A stretch of 64,000 nucleotides of DNA, taken from positions 20,372 through 84,371 of the forward strand of contig NZ_JAUYWA010000016.1 of assembly GCF_030689025.1 (NCBI RefSeq). The letters run 5' to 3'. The stretch is from Oceanobacter sp. 1_MG-2023. Lineage in GTDB: Bacteria > Pseudomonadota > Gammaproteobacteria > Pseudomonadales > Oceanobacteraceae. Positions 52,617 through 61,624 of this stretch are shown piece by piece (position 1 is the first letter of the stretch; every line of letters starts with the position of its first letter). The notes under the pieces were generated by a model that was given only the letters and a program-made list of their open reading frames with translations, was not told the DNA's origin and did no database searches. The position numbers were made by a program, and so were the translations under genes.

Positions 52617-55600
52617 TGGTATTGCGATTCCTTTTGCGAGATAGAGATAAATTTCAACAAGGCATACTGATACACCGACCTGAACCAGTCGGTGTCAAAA
52701 TCACGGGTTTGACGAATATGAAAAGCTGCTTCAGCCCGGCTCGGAAGTAGGGTTTCCAACCGCTCGATACCAGCAGCAACAGCAGCCAAATAGACAGGCA
52801 TATACACCACCGCGTTGCGGTAATCCTGTTCTGGTTCAAACCCCAGCAAATCGACTGGCTGGCTCTGTACCCATCTCTTCAGTTGTTTACCAAAGTTATG
52901 AGGCCACTGATCATCGTTACCGTGGTTACGAAGCAGCTTCTGATACCACTTGGTGCGGATTACACTGTGCATAGAGGTTTTTGGCAGATGGACTTCCTGA
53001 GGCAAAGAACCATCGTCCAGCCACTTGGCAGGACCACCCTGCAACATCGGCATACAAGCTGCCAGCTTGGTAGCGAAGTCTGGCTTCAAATGTTCATCAA
53101 GACTTTTAACAGGTATTCCCTGTTCGACCATCCAACCCCAGTAGCGCACCGAGGCCGTTTTCAAAACAGAGATTGGGAAGGCTTCCCATAGCGTCGGAAA
53201 GTCTTTTTCAAGGTGCTGTACGTAGCCCGCTTCAAAACCGAATTTATACAGCGACATGGCCAATGCATCGGGGTAATTGACCAACGCCTTCCAGACTTCA
53301 AACGTTGCCAGAGAGAGATAGTTGTATTGGTCATATAGAGATTTGAAAAACTGCCAGCCGCTATGACCGGGATTTAAAGCCATTTGTTGAAAGACTGGTG
53401 TAAATGCGCTGATCGGCGACTTATGGTCAAACGCCAGGACGGCACGCTGAAGACTGCGAATATCCTCCGCAGGTTCAGGCTGGACATGGCTCCCCCCTAT
53501 AAACAGAGGTCGAAAGCTCACCTGTGAATCCTGGTGTGGTAATACCAGCCAAGGACCATTTTTCTCAACGACATCTGGAATATCGAATTCACCGGTAGCA
53601 ACGCCTTCAGAGCGGCGAGGGAATATTTTCTGTGCTCTGCGTTCCGGTTCGTTCAATAGCATCAGCACCGGGCGAATCGACTTTTCATCACCACTGGCCA
53701 AGGCTGAACTATAAAGCACATTACGATCCCAATCTTTCTCCAAATTTGCAGCATGACGACAAATCCGATATTCAGAATCCCTGCCATCGCCTGAAATAGT
53801 AAGCAGCACTTTTTGATCAATGCCGTCTTCAAGGGAAAGAAGAGACTCTATATTGGAACGCAGTTCATACAAGCTGACTTCTACTGGCCATTTTGGATCT
53901 GCCCGGTAACTCCATTCATAGCCAACATGGGACGAACTTCGATGAGTCAACCGCATCTCGATTCGGTATTGCACCGAACGGTCTGGACGAGCAAACAGAT
54001 ACAACCGTGTTCCCAGCAGATCATCAACGGACAGGGTTTTTGGTAATGGATGCTCATCAGCATCCAGCGCCACCACGCCTACCGTGGGGAATGGCAGCTG
54101 AATCTCAATCGGGTCAGATTCCAGATTTGGACAAACCCTGACGACAACTTGTGACGGTGGAATATCCAGGTCAGAATTCAGCTCATAGGTAATACACCCA
54201 GAATCTGGCAAACGCTGCGCCTTGAGATGATCCGAGGCAAACTCTACAAAGCAATTCACACTGCTTTTGAAACGAATATAACCGTGGTTCGGTGAATCAC
54301 CAGGTTGCAGCTCAATCTGAAAATCTGCAGGTAGAATACCGACTCTACGACGCAACCAGGTTTGACCTTCAGATGATTTGACGGTCAGCCATTGAGTACC
54401 AAGCCGCTCGTTCAAATGACAAACACCTGCTGCCGTACCATTTAAAAGTAACCGGGCATTGGTTACTTCGGAAGGCGCATCCAGTGCACAGGGCATCTGC
54501 GGTAAACCGATATAAGTAGCAGACGGTCTTGTGGAGTAATCAAGAAGTTTGCCCTTGAGATCAATCTGAGGATTGAAGTCTTGTGCTCCTCCCAAACGAA
54601 TCGAGTACACATCGTCTTTTGAACAACTAACGCGTCCACAGCCACTGACATGCCACAAACGGGTTCCAAAAACAGAAAGCGTTTGCTCGCTGACAGAGCA
54701 ATCTTCAGAAGTAACCAGCGAGCCTTTCGGCACCAACAGCATCATCTCCTGTGCATGAGTGGTAAAGCTGCTCTGACCAACACAATGCCAGCGGAGACTC
54801 TCATCACTGCTGTCAAAGCCGACCGGAACCACGCCAAGATCCAAAACACTGCCGGAAATTTCAACCGCACCAATGGCCTGACCGCCAATAGAAGCCACCA
54901 CAGATAGCGCTTTCGAAGGATCCTTGCGGCGACACACCAGATTCTGACGACGTACCCTCACATTGATCCGGCTCTCTTTCACCGTCCCATAAGCAGGGCC
55001 AACGGAAGCAAGCAGCGTACGTCCTTCATGGATCGAAAGATCGAATCGATTCGAGACTGGTAGCTGATTAACCGTCATAGACAGCTCAACCGGTAAGGTG
55101 ATCTCTGTTTCCAGACATTCAGATCCAGACTGCCAAAAGTGCTCACAAGCCAGTGAGTCGCCGCTGGCAGGTGTCTTGCGAGCTTCTTTCGATGCTGTGG
55201 TTAACAAGCCATTCAGAAAGCCACGCCCGGTGTCATCGTCCAGAGGAATAGGAAATGACTCTCGCCAACGAGGATAGGAACGGTCCAATTCCTCGACAGG
55301 ATTGGACTTTTGCTCCAGTTGATACGAGCCCACTAGCCGCGCCAGCTGATCGGCCATATTGACGATCAGCTCGACCGAGGTTTGTTCTCTAAAAGCTTGC
55401 GGTAGCCTGAGATGCTCAATTTGACTTTGAACAACCGGTTCCAAAGACCCAGTCAATGCCTGAGAGGCGCCATACTGTTTCAGCACCCGAGTGAACAGAG
55501 CCTGAAATCGACTGCCCGGCTTCGTCAACACCTGAAACGGCAGCCCGCCTTCACTGAATAGCGACCCCAGAAAATTACGGCGCTCCGACTCGTAAAAACG

Positions 55601-55963
55601 TATTGGCCGTTGCCAGTATTGCTCCAACCCTTTTGGAACAATACGAGCCAGCTCCTGAGCCGAAAACTCGTGGCCGAGCCGCTGCCAAATCGCGTCCCAG
55701 CTCCAGTTATCCTTTACTTGATATTCTCGCCGGTACCATTCGGCACAGAACAAACAGAATGCAGCACAAGTGGCAGAACCTGTCATCGCATTATCTGATC
55801 CAATAGCCTTACGAAGCTGAACCAATAACTCTGAATATTCATCTGCAGTCAATTGATACTTGAATAACGGCCGTTGGTCTGGAGTTCTCAAATCCCTGTC
55901 GGTCAGTAATCGAGATAACCAACCATGAATAGAAAATATATGGATCTGCGGCGTAATAGTCAT
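52613..55963 (-). CDS. druH: DruH-like protein (Druantia type III), STY4851-like
   Basis: The 1116-residue protein has no signal peptide or membrane segment and I recognise no catalytic motif in it. Its size, its four-base ATGA overlap with the DUF1998 helicase and its order (first gene, helicase second) are those of DruH in type III Druantia. I recall this family being annotated as STY4851/ECs_5259. The central part (about residues 250-700) is rich in beta strands. The N- and C-terminal parts are more helical. The gene has no close upstream partner on its strand; the IS4-type remnant lies just upstream, so expression probably starts between 55964 and 56020. Confidence 0.72.
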   Translation of the reverse strand: MTITPQIHIFSIHGWLSRLLTDRDLRTPDQRPLFKYQLTADEYSELLVQLRKAIGSDNAMTGSATCAAFCLFCAEWYRREYQVKDNWSWDAIWQRLGHEFSAQELARIVPKGLEQYWQRPIRFYESERRNFLGSLFSEGGLPFQVLTKPGSRFQALFTRVLKQYGASQALTGSLEPVVQSQIEHLRLPQAFREQTSVELIVNMADQLARLVGSYQLEQKSNPVEELDRSYPRWRESFPIPLDDDTGRGFLNGLLTTASKEARKTPASGDSLACEHFWQSGSECLETEITLPVELSMTVNQLPVSNRFDLSIHEGRTLLASVGPAYGTVKESRINVRVRRQNLVCRRKDPSKALSVVASIGGQAIGAVEISGSVLDLGVVPVGFDSSDESLRWHCVGQSSFTTHAQEMMLLVPKGSLVTSEDCSVSEQTLSVFGTRLWHVSGCGRVSCSKDDVYSIRLGGAQDFNPQIDLKGKLLDYSTRPSATYIGLPQMPCALDAPSEVTNARLLLNGTAAGVCHLNERLGTQWLTVKSSEGQTWLRRRVGILPADFQIELQPGDSPNHGYIRFKSSVNCFVEFASDHLKAQRLPDSGCITYELNSDLDIPPSQVVVRVCPNLESDPIEIQLPFPTVGVVALDADEHPLPKTLSVDDLLGTRLYLFARPDRSVQYRIEMRLTHRSSSHVGYEWSYRADPKWPVEVSLYELRSNIESLLSLEDGIDQKVLLTISGDGRDSEYRICRHAANLEKDWDRNVLYSSALASGDEKSIRPVLMLLNEPERRAQKIFPRRSEGVATGEFDIPDVVEKNGPWLVLPHQDSQVSFRPLFIGGSHVQPEPAEDIRSLQRAVLAFDHKSPISAFTPVFQQMALNPGHSGWQFFKSLYDQYNYLSLATFEVWKALVNYPDALAMSLYKFGFEAGYVQHLEKDFPTLWEAFPISVLKTASVRYWGWMVEQGIPVKSLDEHLKPDFATKLAACMPMLQGGPAKWLDDGSLPQEVHLPKTSMHSVIRTKWYQKLLRNHGNDDQWPHNFGKQLKRWVQSQPVDLLGFEPEQDYRNAVVYMPVYLAAVAAGIERLETLLPSRAEAAFHIRQTRDFDTDWFRSVYQYALLKFISISQKESQYQ

Positions 55964-56009
55964 TTACTTCCCTTTAATATCGTTACTATTCTGTTGTCAT
56001 TGCAACACT

Positions 56010-56485
56010 ACTGTCCGGTTAACTGACCCGCCAAAAGAAAGGAGCTCGGCTCCCATGCCGTTTCCGGTAAAATGAAGCTTCTCACAGACATCATTCAGAG
56101 GAACCGGGCTTGGCACATTCTAACACCGTACTGGCACAGCTACTCAACGTCATCCCTCGCCATCAATTTCAGCAAACCGTCGATCAATACCAGGCCGACA
56201 AACGCACACGAACCTTGTCATGCTGGGGGGCAATTGGTGGCCTTGCCGGTGGGTCAGCTGAGTGGTGCTTCCTCTTTGCGAGGGCTGGTTGAACAGATCG
56301 ATGTTCAATACAACTATCCCGCCGTCTGTACCATCTGGGCCTGAAGCCCGTTCGCAAAAGCACACTGGCCGATGCCAATCAAAAGCACTCCACGCTGGTC
56401 TATTACATGCTGTTCTTTCGCTTGCTGCCCCGTTTGGCCAGACAGAAAGGTCTTCGAGTGTAGAGGTCAACTAATCCCGGACAGT
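56010..56485 (+). mobile_element. Remnant of an IS4-type insertion sequence with terminal inverted repeats
   Basis: The ends are imperfect inverted repeats. The left end begins ACTGTCCGG at 56010 and the right end finishes in CCGGACAGT at 56485; similarity extends about 20 bases (GTTGACC-like inside). The element is only 476 bases and carries a broken transposase. A clear target duplication could not be found. It fills most of the 558-base gap between druH and the small minus-strand gene. Confidence 0.7.
56110..56463 (+). pseudogene. Degenerate IS4-family transposase (DUF4372 N-terminus)
   Basis: The reading begins at a TTG at 56110 with AHSNTVLAQLLNVIPRHQF, the N-terminus typical of IS4-group transposases with a DUF4372 domain. 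Near 56230 the frame shifts by one base, and the protein continues in the other frame (QLVALPVGQLSGASSLRGL). It then returns to the first frame (LKPVRKSTLADANQKHST) and stops at 56461. The catalytic DDE part is gone. The gene is inactive. Confidence 0.78.
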
Positions 56486-56521
56486 ATTTTAAAGTTTTCC
56501 TCAGCTGCAACGGGCGAAATG

Positions 56522-56749
56522 CTAGCCATTGCAGACTCCACCATTGCTCATCGGAATCATGTCTTCTTCGGAATAACGGCGCATCTCGTCTTCGATCACC
56601 TCCCAGATGTACAACACCTTGCGACCGCCAAACGGACGAATGTAGTGAGTCCCTTCAAGCAGAATCCGATCCTTCAGAGACTGAGTAATGTATCGAGCGT
56701 TATAGTGCAGACGCTCCGCCAACTCGTTTGTTGTGATGTAAGTAGCCAT
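56522..56749 (-). CDS. Small helix-turn-helix/excisionase-like protein
   Basis: The 75-residue protein begins MATYITTNELAERLHYNARYITQSLKD. This looks like an AlpA/MerR-type winged helix-turn-helix (TTNELAERL followed by a recognition helix), with a wing around YIRPFGGRKVLYIWEVI. Such proteins act as excisionases or regulators in mobile islands. It is divergent from the Cro-like gene, with an AT-rich 139-base gap between. It also lies upstream of the Druantia genes on the same strand, with the IS remnant between them. A regulatory role there is possible but unproved. Confidence 0.65.
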   Translation of the reverse strand: MATYITTNELAERLHYNARYITQSLKDRILLEGTHYIRPFGGRKVLYIWEVIEDEMRRYSEEDMIPMSNGGVCNG

Positions 56750-56888
56750 ACTAAAACCTCTTTTTTGATGATATTTAGCTACAAAAATAGATATTTAGAA
56801 ACATTCGTCAATAGAAGATGTAGAGACTTTGCTTCAAAAGTCGTTATTGAGCGATAATTGTAGGTCTATAGAAAATGGTAAACTATCA

Positions 56889-57116
56889 ATGATTCGTTTC
56901 AGATTGAAAGAATTAATCGCTGACAAATCCTTCAAGGAAGGACGCCGTATAACGATGGAAGAAGTCGCCACCGCCACCGGCGTACACCGGACCACGTTGT
57001 CGAAGATCGCAAATAAAGTGGGCTACAGCACAACGACTGACGTGTTGGATGCGTTGTGTGAGTTTTTTGATTGTGAGGTTGGAGAGATTGCGGAGCGGGT
57101 GCGTGATCTGGAGTAG
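56889..57116 (+). CDS. Cro/CI-type (XRE) helix-turn-helix regulator
   Basis: The 75-residue protein has a helix-turn-helix of the XRE/YozG-like class. MIRFRLKELI opens helix 1, and TMEEVATATGVHRTTLSKIANK forms the HTH with a typical GVHRTTLSKI recognition helix. The C-terminal TTDVLDALCEFFDCEVGEIAER is also typical of this class. The ATG at 56889 was chosen over an upstream start because it begins the conserved fold. It lies 50 bases ahead of the glycosyltransferase gene on the same strand, so it is likely to be the operon's own regulator. Confidence 0.8.
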   Translation: MIRFRLKELIADKSFKEGRRITMEEVATATGVHRTTLSKIANKVGYSTTTDVLDALCEFFDCEVGEIAERVRDLE

Positions 57117-57165
57117 CTTGAAGTATTTTTCAAAGCTTGATTGAAACCATGGAACGGCAAACAGT

Positions 57166-60100
57166 TTGAAACCACTATCATTGAAAATTGTCGCAATCAT
57201 TGCGACCTGTAATCGTCCAGAGCTACTGAAATCTCGCGCTCTGGCATCGATTGCTAACCAAACCATTACTCCGGATTACCTGGTCGTTTGTGACGACTCA
57301 GAACCTGAAAACAAGGTAATTAACAGGTCGGTCGTAGACTCTATTTCCTTATCAGGATGCAGTGTCTTTTACCTGCAGAACCACAGGTCCAATGGTGCCA
57401 GTGGTTGCTGGAACTCGGCAGTGGACCTGGTTCTGAGAGAATTTGAAAACTCGCCAGATATTGTGTTGGCCTTTCTGGATGACGACGACTCCTGGTCACC
57501 CGACTATTTGGAGACGTGCCAAAATGTCATGACCAGCAGTCAGCAAGACATGGTTGCTGCTGGCATCCAAAGAATCGAAGGGAAACCGAACACACCTGTA
57601 TCGTCATTTGCTCCTGAAAAACTGGAGCCGGATTTATTTCTGATAGGCAACCCGGGAATTCAAGGATCCAACCTCTTTCTCAAGCTGAACTTGTTTCTGA
57701 AAGCAGGTTGCTTTGACGAATCGCTGAGCAGCGCAACAGACAGAGACCTGTGCATTCGCATTGCTGATTTGGGTGGTATTCGCTATTCGGCAGTTCCGAG
57801 AATATTGGTACAACATTACGCAGAGCCTTATCGTCCTCGGCTCAGCACTAAAGGTTCCGATGAAAAGCTCAATGGCCTTACTTCATTCTGGCAAAAATAT
57901 TCTGGCCGAATGACACAGAGTCAGCAGCTTCAATTCTACCAAAGGGCCAATTCTCTATTCGATTGGCAACGGCCCTCGATTAACAACGAAACACTAACGC
58001 CTCAGCCTGTCCAACCCCCTGTGGTGCTTGGCATTTCTTTGGGAGTTGAAAACTCAAGTCTTCAGACACTCGTTAACAAACTGATCGAATTCAGAAATAA
58101 ACAACTCATCGGCCTGGATATTGTGTTCTTAGGTGAAAACCACGTTAGCAATGATTCAGTTCAAAATAGCATTCAAACGCTCAGGGAAAACGGCCTCGGA
58201 TGCTTTCTTTTGGATCGTTTTTCATCCGATTTTTTCGAAGACTACTCAGACTTGGACGCCTTGAGCTATTGCTGCTTGCAAATATCGGAAGCACGACCAG
58301 GCAGTGAAACATGGCTTTTAGAAGTTAGTGATGCTTCACAGCCCCCGGATGAGTTCAACACTATATCTGCGCTCTTTCAAAGATACGGTGCGAAGAAAAT
58401 ATACCAAAGCAGCTTGCCATCAAAAATTGCCGACTCACCCGAATCCAACCTACTGGAATTCCGCCAAAGGATTCATCAGCAACGTATTGAATCGGCCAAA
58501 TACAGAGTCTCGAGCTATTTTTCAGCAGGAGAATTAACGCTCTTGGGGTGCGGCTCTGAGGCTGTTGTGTTCACTGACCAGAAAACCATATTCAAGTGTA
58601 TCGACTACTGGAAAACACGCATTCCGGAAGCACAGTTGAATTTTCTGAAATCCCAAGGAGGTACATGGGGAGATACTCCCGGCCTGTACGCTTTGGAATC
58701 GGTACTAGCTGATGGTCCATGGATCTTAATCACATACCCATACGAAAAAAGCGTGCCCTATAAGGGAGGCCATGAAAATGACCTGATCCGATTCATGGAT
58801 GGATGCAGTCGTGCCGGAATCGTGTGCAATAACGTTCACCCCAAAAATCTGGTTATGACTGAATCCGGGGTCAAACTCATCGACTATGGCTCTGATATTC
58901 GCCCCTGGAGCCTGCTTGGCTTTGAGCATATGGCAAGAAGGGCTTTTCTTGCTTGCTACCACGCCGATCATCGCGACTTGAAGAGGCTGATGTGTCAGGC
59001 ACTGGTAACATCAGAACTCCCAGAAATGAAAGGCTACCCGGAGTTCAGACAAAAGCTCGATTTTCCGTTCGATGCCATTCGCTACCCGGCCAAATTCGAC
59101 ATCGTAGAACCTTGTCATAAGTTCGTACTTATCGTCGGAATCATTTCATCAGAACCTGATGTATTACTCCCGCTACTACAGAGCCTTGTGCATTTAAAGG
59201 CATGCAACAGCATCGCTTCGTTGAAGGTACTCCTGCTGGATAACTACTGTCCAACAGCATCTTTGGAGTCAGTCACACACCAGCTCCAATCCAAAAACAT
59301 GGATCTGGCGGTTATTACACCGTCACAGTTCGAAGCTGACGCGCATGCAGGGCTGTTTGGTAGCAACCTGAAAATCCGACTAGGAACACAACAAAGCATC
59401 GCCGTATCCAGAACCATGATTCAGCGATATATGGGACTGGAGATGAACAAGAATCCCGGGGCTATTAGCTGGCTTTTGGATGATGACATGCGGGTTGATG
59501 CCAGAGCCCTGCAATATCTGCCGTGGTTGCCTGCATTCAGAGACAACGGTGTGGACGTATTATTGGGCGCTTATGAGGGTGCTTCTCCCAACCCTCCATT
59601 GAATGGGCTGAGAGTTCAGTTAATGGATATTGTTCATAACCTCCAGTGGCTGAACAAACTGCCGCAAAATATTGCACTACCGAACAGAGCGGCTGAAAAC
59701 GAAAATACTCGTGAGCAATTTCCTGACTACTACTACGACTTGTCTCGCAAACACTCTGCCCACCTGGAAAATCCCATGTGGCTTGAACCTGTTTATGATC
59801 ATGAAACGGTTGCTGAGGCTCGTGCACGTCTAATTGCTGGGGCAACCGGTATTCTGAATGGCGATCCGCTGACCAGAGGCATTGTGGCCCGGCTCTGCAA
59901 AAATCCGATCATTGAAGCAGCGGAGTCAGTCAACCGAGGTGGATGTACGTTTGTCCTCAATCCTGATGCGCTCAACCTGACGCCCAATACCATTTTACAA
60001 ATCGAAGGCAGGGATGCTCGCCGATCTGACATGATCTGGGCCGTTGTCAATCGCCACTATCGCGGCATGAACATTAAAGCGGTGAGTTTTCCTGTTCAGC

Positions 60101-60537
60101 ACATTGGCCGAATTAACGTAACGCCATCAGTAAATGCCGATAAGGTTCTGGCTGAGGTTGTGGGATCTGCTCTTTATGCGGGCTTAACCAGTTTTCTGAA
60201 AGAGCACAGCAACCATCGGCTGAGGTTTACCGATCTGGAAATTGAACAAATATGCGAGCTTTCAACAGCAAGCATGAGCCAAAGGCTGGAGCTCCTGAAA
60301 ATCAGCATGATGCGCATTCAAGGGCTTACAGAGACACTGCATCATATCGATACCTCCAATGAGCTTTCAGAGCTTCACCAATATCTGAAAGATGACTTCA
60401 GTACTGAAAACATTCTCACCATCATTTCATGGGCAAGAAAACTATCGAAAGCCGATATTCAGACTTTTTTAGCTCACTTGACGCTGGAGGCCGACGACTA
60501 TGCGGCCGGATTAAATCTGCAAACAACTAACATCTAA
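57166..60537 (+). CDS. Two glycosyltransferase-like domains flanking a kinase-like domain
   Basis: This 1123-residue protein starts with TTG at 57166; an ATG at 57149 is out of frame and stops. Residues about 8-230 form a GT-2-like GT-A domain (IVAIIATCNRPELLK; AFLDDDDSW with the DxD near residue 105). Residues about 450-640 resemble an aminoglycoside-phosphotransferase or protein-kinase fold (GCGSEAVVF; FKCIDYW; NNVHPKNLVM; KLIDYGSD). In the catalytic loop the usual Asp is Asn, so it may be a pseudokinase. Residues about 660-1010 form a second GT-like domain with DDDMRVD near residue 770. No membrane segment is evident. It heads a four-gene operon with ribA-NADAR 14 bases downstream. The sugar donor and acceptor are unknown. 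Confidence 0.75.
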   Translation: MKPLSLKIVAIIATCNRPELLKSRALASIANQTITPDYLVVCDDSEPENKVINRSVVDSISLSGCSVFYLQNHRSNGASGCWNSAVDLVLREFENSPDIVLAFLDDDDSWSPDYLETCQNVMTSSQQDMVAAGIQRIEGKPNTPVSSFAPEKLEPDLFLIGNPGIQGSNLFLKLNLFLKAGCFDESLSSATDRDLCIRIADLGGIRYSAVPRILVQHYAEPYRPRLSTKGSDEKLNGLTSFWQKYSGRMTQSQQLQFYQRANSLFDWQRPSINNETLTPQPVQPPVVLGISLGVENSSLQTLVNKLIEFRNKQLIGLDIVFLGENHVSNDSVQNSIQTLRENGLGCFLLDRFSSDFFEDYSDLDALSYCCLQISEARPGSETWLLEVSDASQPPDEFNTISALFQRYGAKKIYQSSLPSKIADSPESNLLEFRQRIHQQRIESAKYRVSSYFSAGELTLLGCGSEAVVFTDQKTIFKCIDYWKTRIPEAQLNFLKSQGGTWGDTPGLYALESVLADGPWILITYPYEKSVPYKGGHENDLIRFMDGCSRAGIVCNNVHPKNLVMTESGVKLIDYGSDIRPWSLLGFEHMARRAFLACYHADHRDLKRLMCQALVTSELPEMKGYPEFRQKLDFPFDAIRYPAKFDIVEPCHKFVLIVGIISSEPDVLLPLLQSLVHLKACNSIASLKVLLLDNYCPTASLESVTHQLQSKNMDLAVITPSQFEADAHAGLFGSNLKIRLGTQQSIAVSRTMIQRYMGLEMNKNPGAISWLLDDDMRVDARALQYLPWLPAFRDNGVDVLLGAYEGASPNPPLNGLRVQLMDIVHNLQWLNKLPQNIALPNRAAENENTREQFPDYYYDLSRKHSAHLENPMWLEPVYDHETVAEARARLIAGATGILNGDPLTRGIVARLCKNPIIEAAESVNRGGCTFVLNPDALNLTPNTILQIEGRDARRSDMIWAVVNRHYRGMNIKAVSFPVQHIGRINVTPSVNADKVLAEVVGSALYAGLTSFLKEHSNHRLRFTDLEIEQICELSTASMSQRLELLKISMMRIQGLTETLHHIDTSNELSELHQYLKDDFSTENILTIISWARKLSKADIQTFLAHLTLEADDYAAGLNLQTTNI

Positions 60538-60551
60538 TCAGGAAGTACAAG

Positions 60552-61616
60552 ATGAAACTGGCACTAGACAATTGGTGCACTCTGCCCACCCCAATGGGCG
60601 ATTTCCGCATGTATGACACCGGCCTTGAAGAAGTCAGTGTTATTTCAATGGGAGATATTCAAGCAGTTGGCCCCAAACCTCTGCTGCGCGTTCACTCTTC
60701 TTGCCGGGCATCTGAAGTCTTCGGAGCACTGGATTGCGACTGTGCAGACCAACTGCGAGAAGCCATGAAGCTCATGGCCATTGAGGGCAGCGGTTTGATT
60801 GTTTATCAACATCAGGAAGGACGTGGCCACGGGCTTTCACTCAAGATTAAAGCCGTAAAAACCATGGAGCGCGATGGGCTGGACACAGCAGAAGCCTTTA
60901 AGCAGTTAGAGCTGGAACAAGATATACGCTGCTACCCAGAAGCCGTTACCGTCCTGCAGCAACTACAAATAAACGAAGTTCGTCTGATATCCAATAACCC
61001 ACGTAAATCTGCATTCCTTAATACTCATGGCATTCAGACTTCTCGTTTGAATACTCATCCGAACATACGTCCTGAAAACGCCGACTATCTGCAAACCAAA
61101 AATGCAAAGCTGGGCCACCAGATTCCTCTGGACGACCAGCTTCAGTCCGAGTCACCCATTCATTTCTATCACTCTGACCAGCCTTGGGGAGAGTTTTCCA
61201 ACTTCTCGAAACACGCGGTCTTCCTGAGCGGCAAAATCTGGCCGACCGTAGAGCACTACTATCAAGCGCAGAAATTTTCTGACCCCATGCATCAGGAGCA
61301 AATTCGCTGCTGCTTAACGCCAATGAAAGCCAAAACGCTTGCCTACCAATTATCAGACCAGCATGGGCGAAACGACTGGATTAATGTTCGTGAGCAAATC
61401 ATGTTCGAGGCACTTAAAGCCAAGTTTGAGCAGCACCCAGACCTAGCCAATAAACTACTGGCAACCGGTGACAGACAATTGATTGAGTTCACAGAAAAAG
61501 ATGACTTCTGGGGCGATTCCGGAAATGACTCAGGCCAAAACCGTCTCGGACAGCTACTGATGCAAGTTCGCGCTGAAATCAAACAGCAAAGCATTCACAC
61601 AGAAACCTCGGTCTAA
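60552..61616 (+). CDS. GTP cyclohydrolase II fused to a NADAR (COG3236) N-glycosidase
   Basis: The N-terminal part, about residues 1-190, is GTP cyclohydrolase II. It has the zinc ligands Cys51, Cys62 and Cys64 (VHSSCRASEVFGALDCDC), YQHQEGRGHGL and NNPRKSAFLNTHGI. The C-terminal part, from about residue 200, is a YbiA/NADAR domain with FYHSDQPWGEFSNFS, WPTVEHYYQAQKF (Glu234) and FWGDSG. Known RibA-COG3236 fusions cleave the N-glycosidic bond of the first riboflavin intermediates. By that precedent this enzyme could turn GTP into a free triaminopyrimidinone and ribose 5-phosphate. Its start is 14 bases after the glycosyltransferase stop and its stop is eight bases before the amidotransferase start. 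No other riboflavin gene lies in the window, so a specialised role rather than vitamin supply is inferred. Confidence 0.88.
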   Translation: MKLALDNWCTLPTPMGDFRMYDTGLEEVSVISMGDIQAVGPKPLLRVHSSCRASEVFGALDCDCADQLREAMKLMAIEGSGLIVYQHQEGRGHGLSLKIKAVKTMERDGLDTAEAFKQLELEQDIRCYPEAVTVLQQLQINEVRLISNNPRKSAFLNTHGIQTSRLNTHPNIRPENADYLQTKNAKLGHQIPLDDQLQSESPIHFYHSDQPWGEFSNFSKHAVFLSGKIWPTVEHYYQAQKFSDPMHQEQIRCCLTPMKAKTLAYQLSDQHGRNDWINVREQIMFEALKAKFEQHPDLANKLLATGDRQLIEFTEKDDFWGDSGNDSGQNRLGQLLMQVRAEIKQQSIHTETSV

Positions 61617-61624
61617 TTCTGCGT

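Noticed and set aside
46284..55963. Reading the helicase pair as DISARM (DrmA/DrmB) or as a Dpd system
   Set aside because: There is no DNA methylase, DrmC nuclease or queuosine-type gene nearby. The helicase and DUF1998 region are fused in one 2110-residue chain with a single large partner, which fits Druantia type III better.
60500..60552. FMN riboswitch ahead of the ribA-type gene
   Set aside because: The gap after the glycosyltransferase gene is only 14 bases, far too short for an RFN element, and no such conserved stems are seen upstream of the operon.
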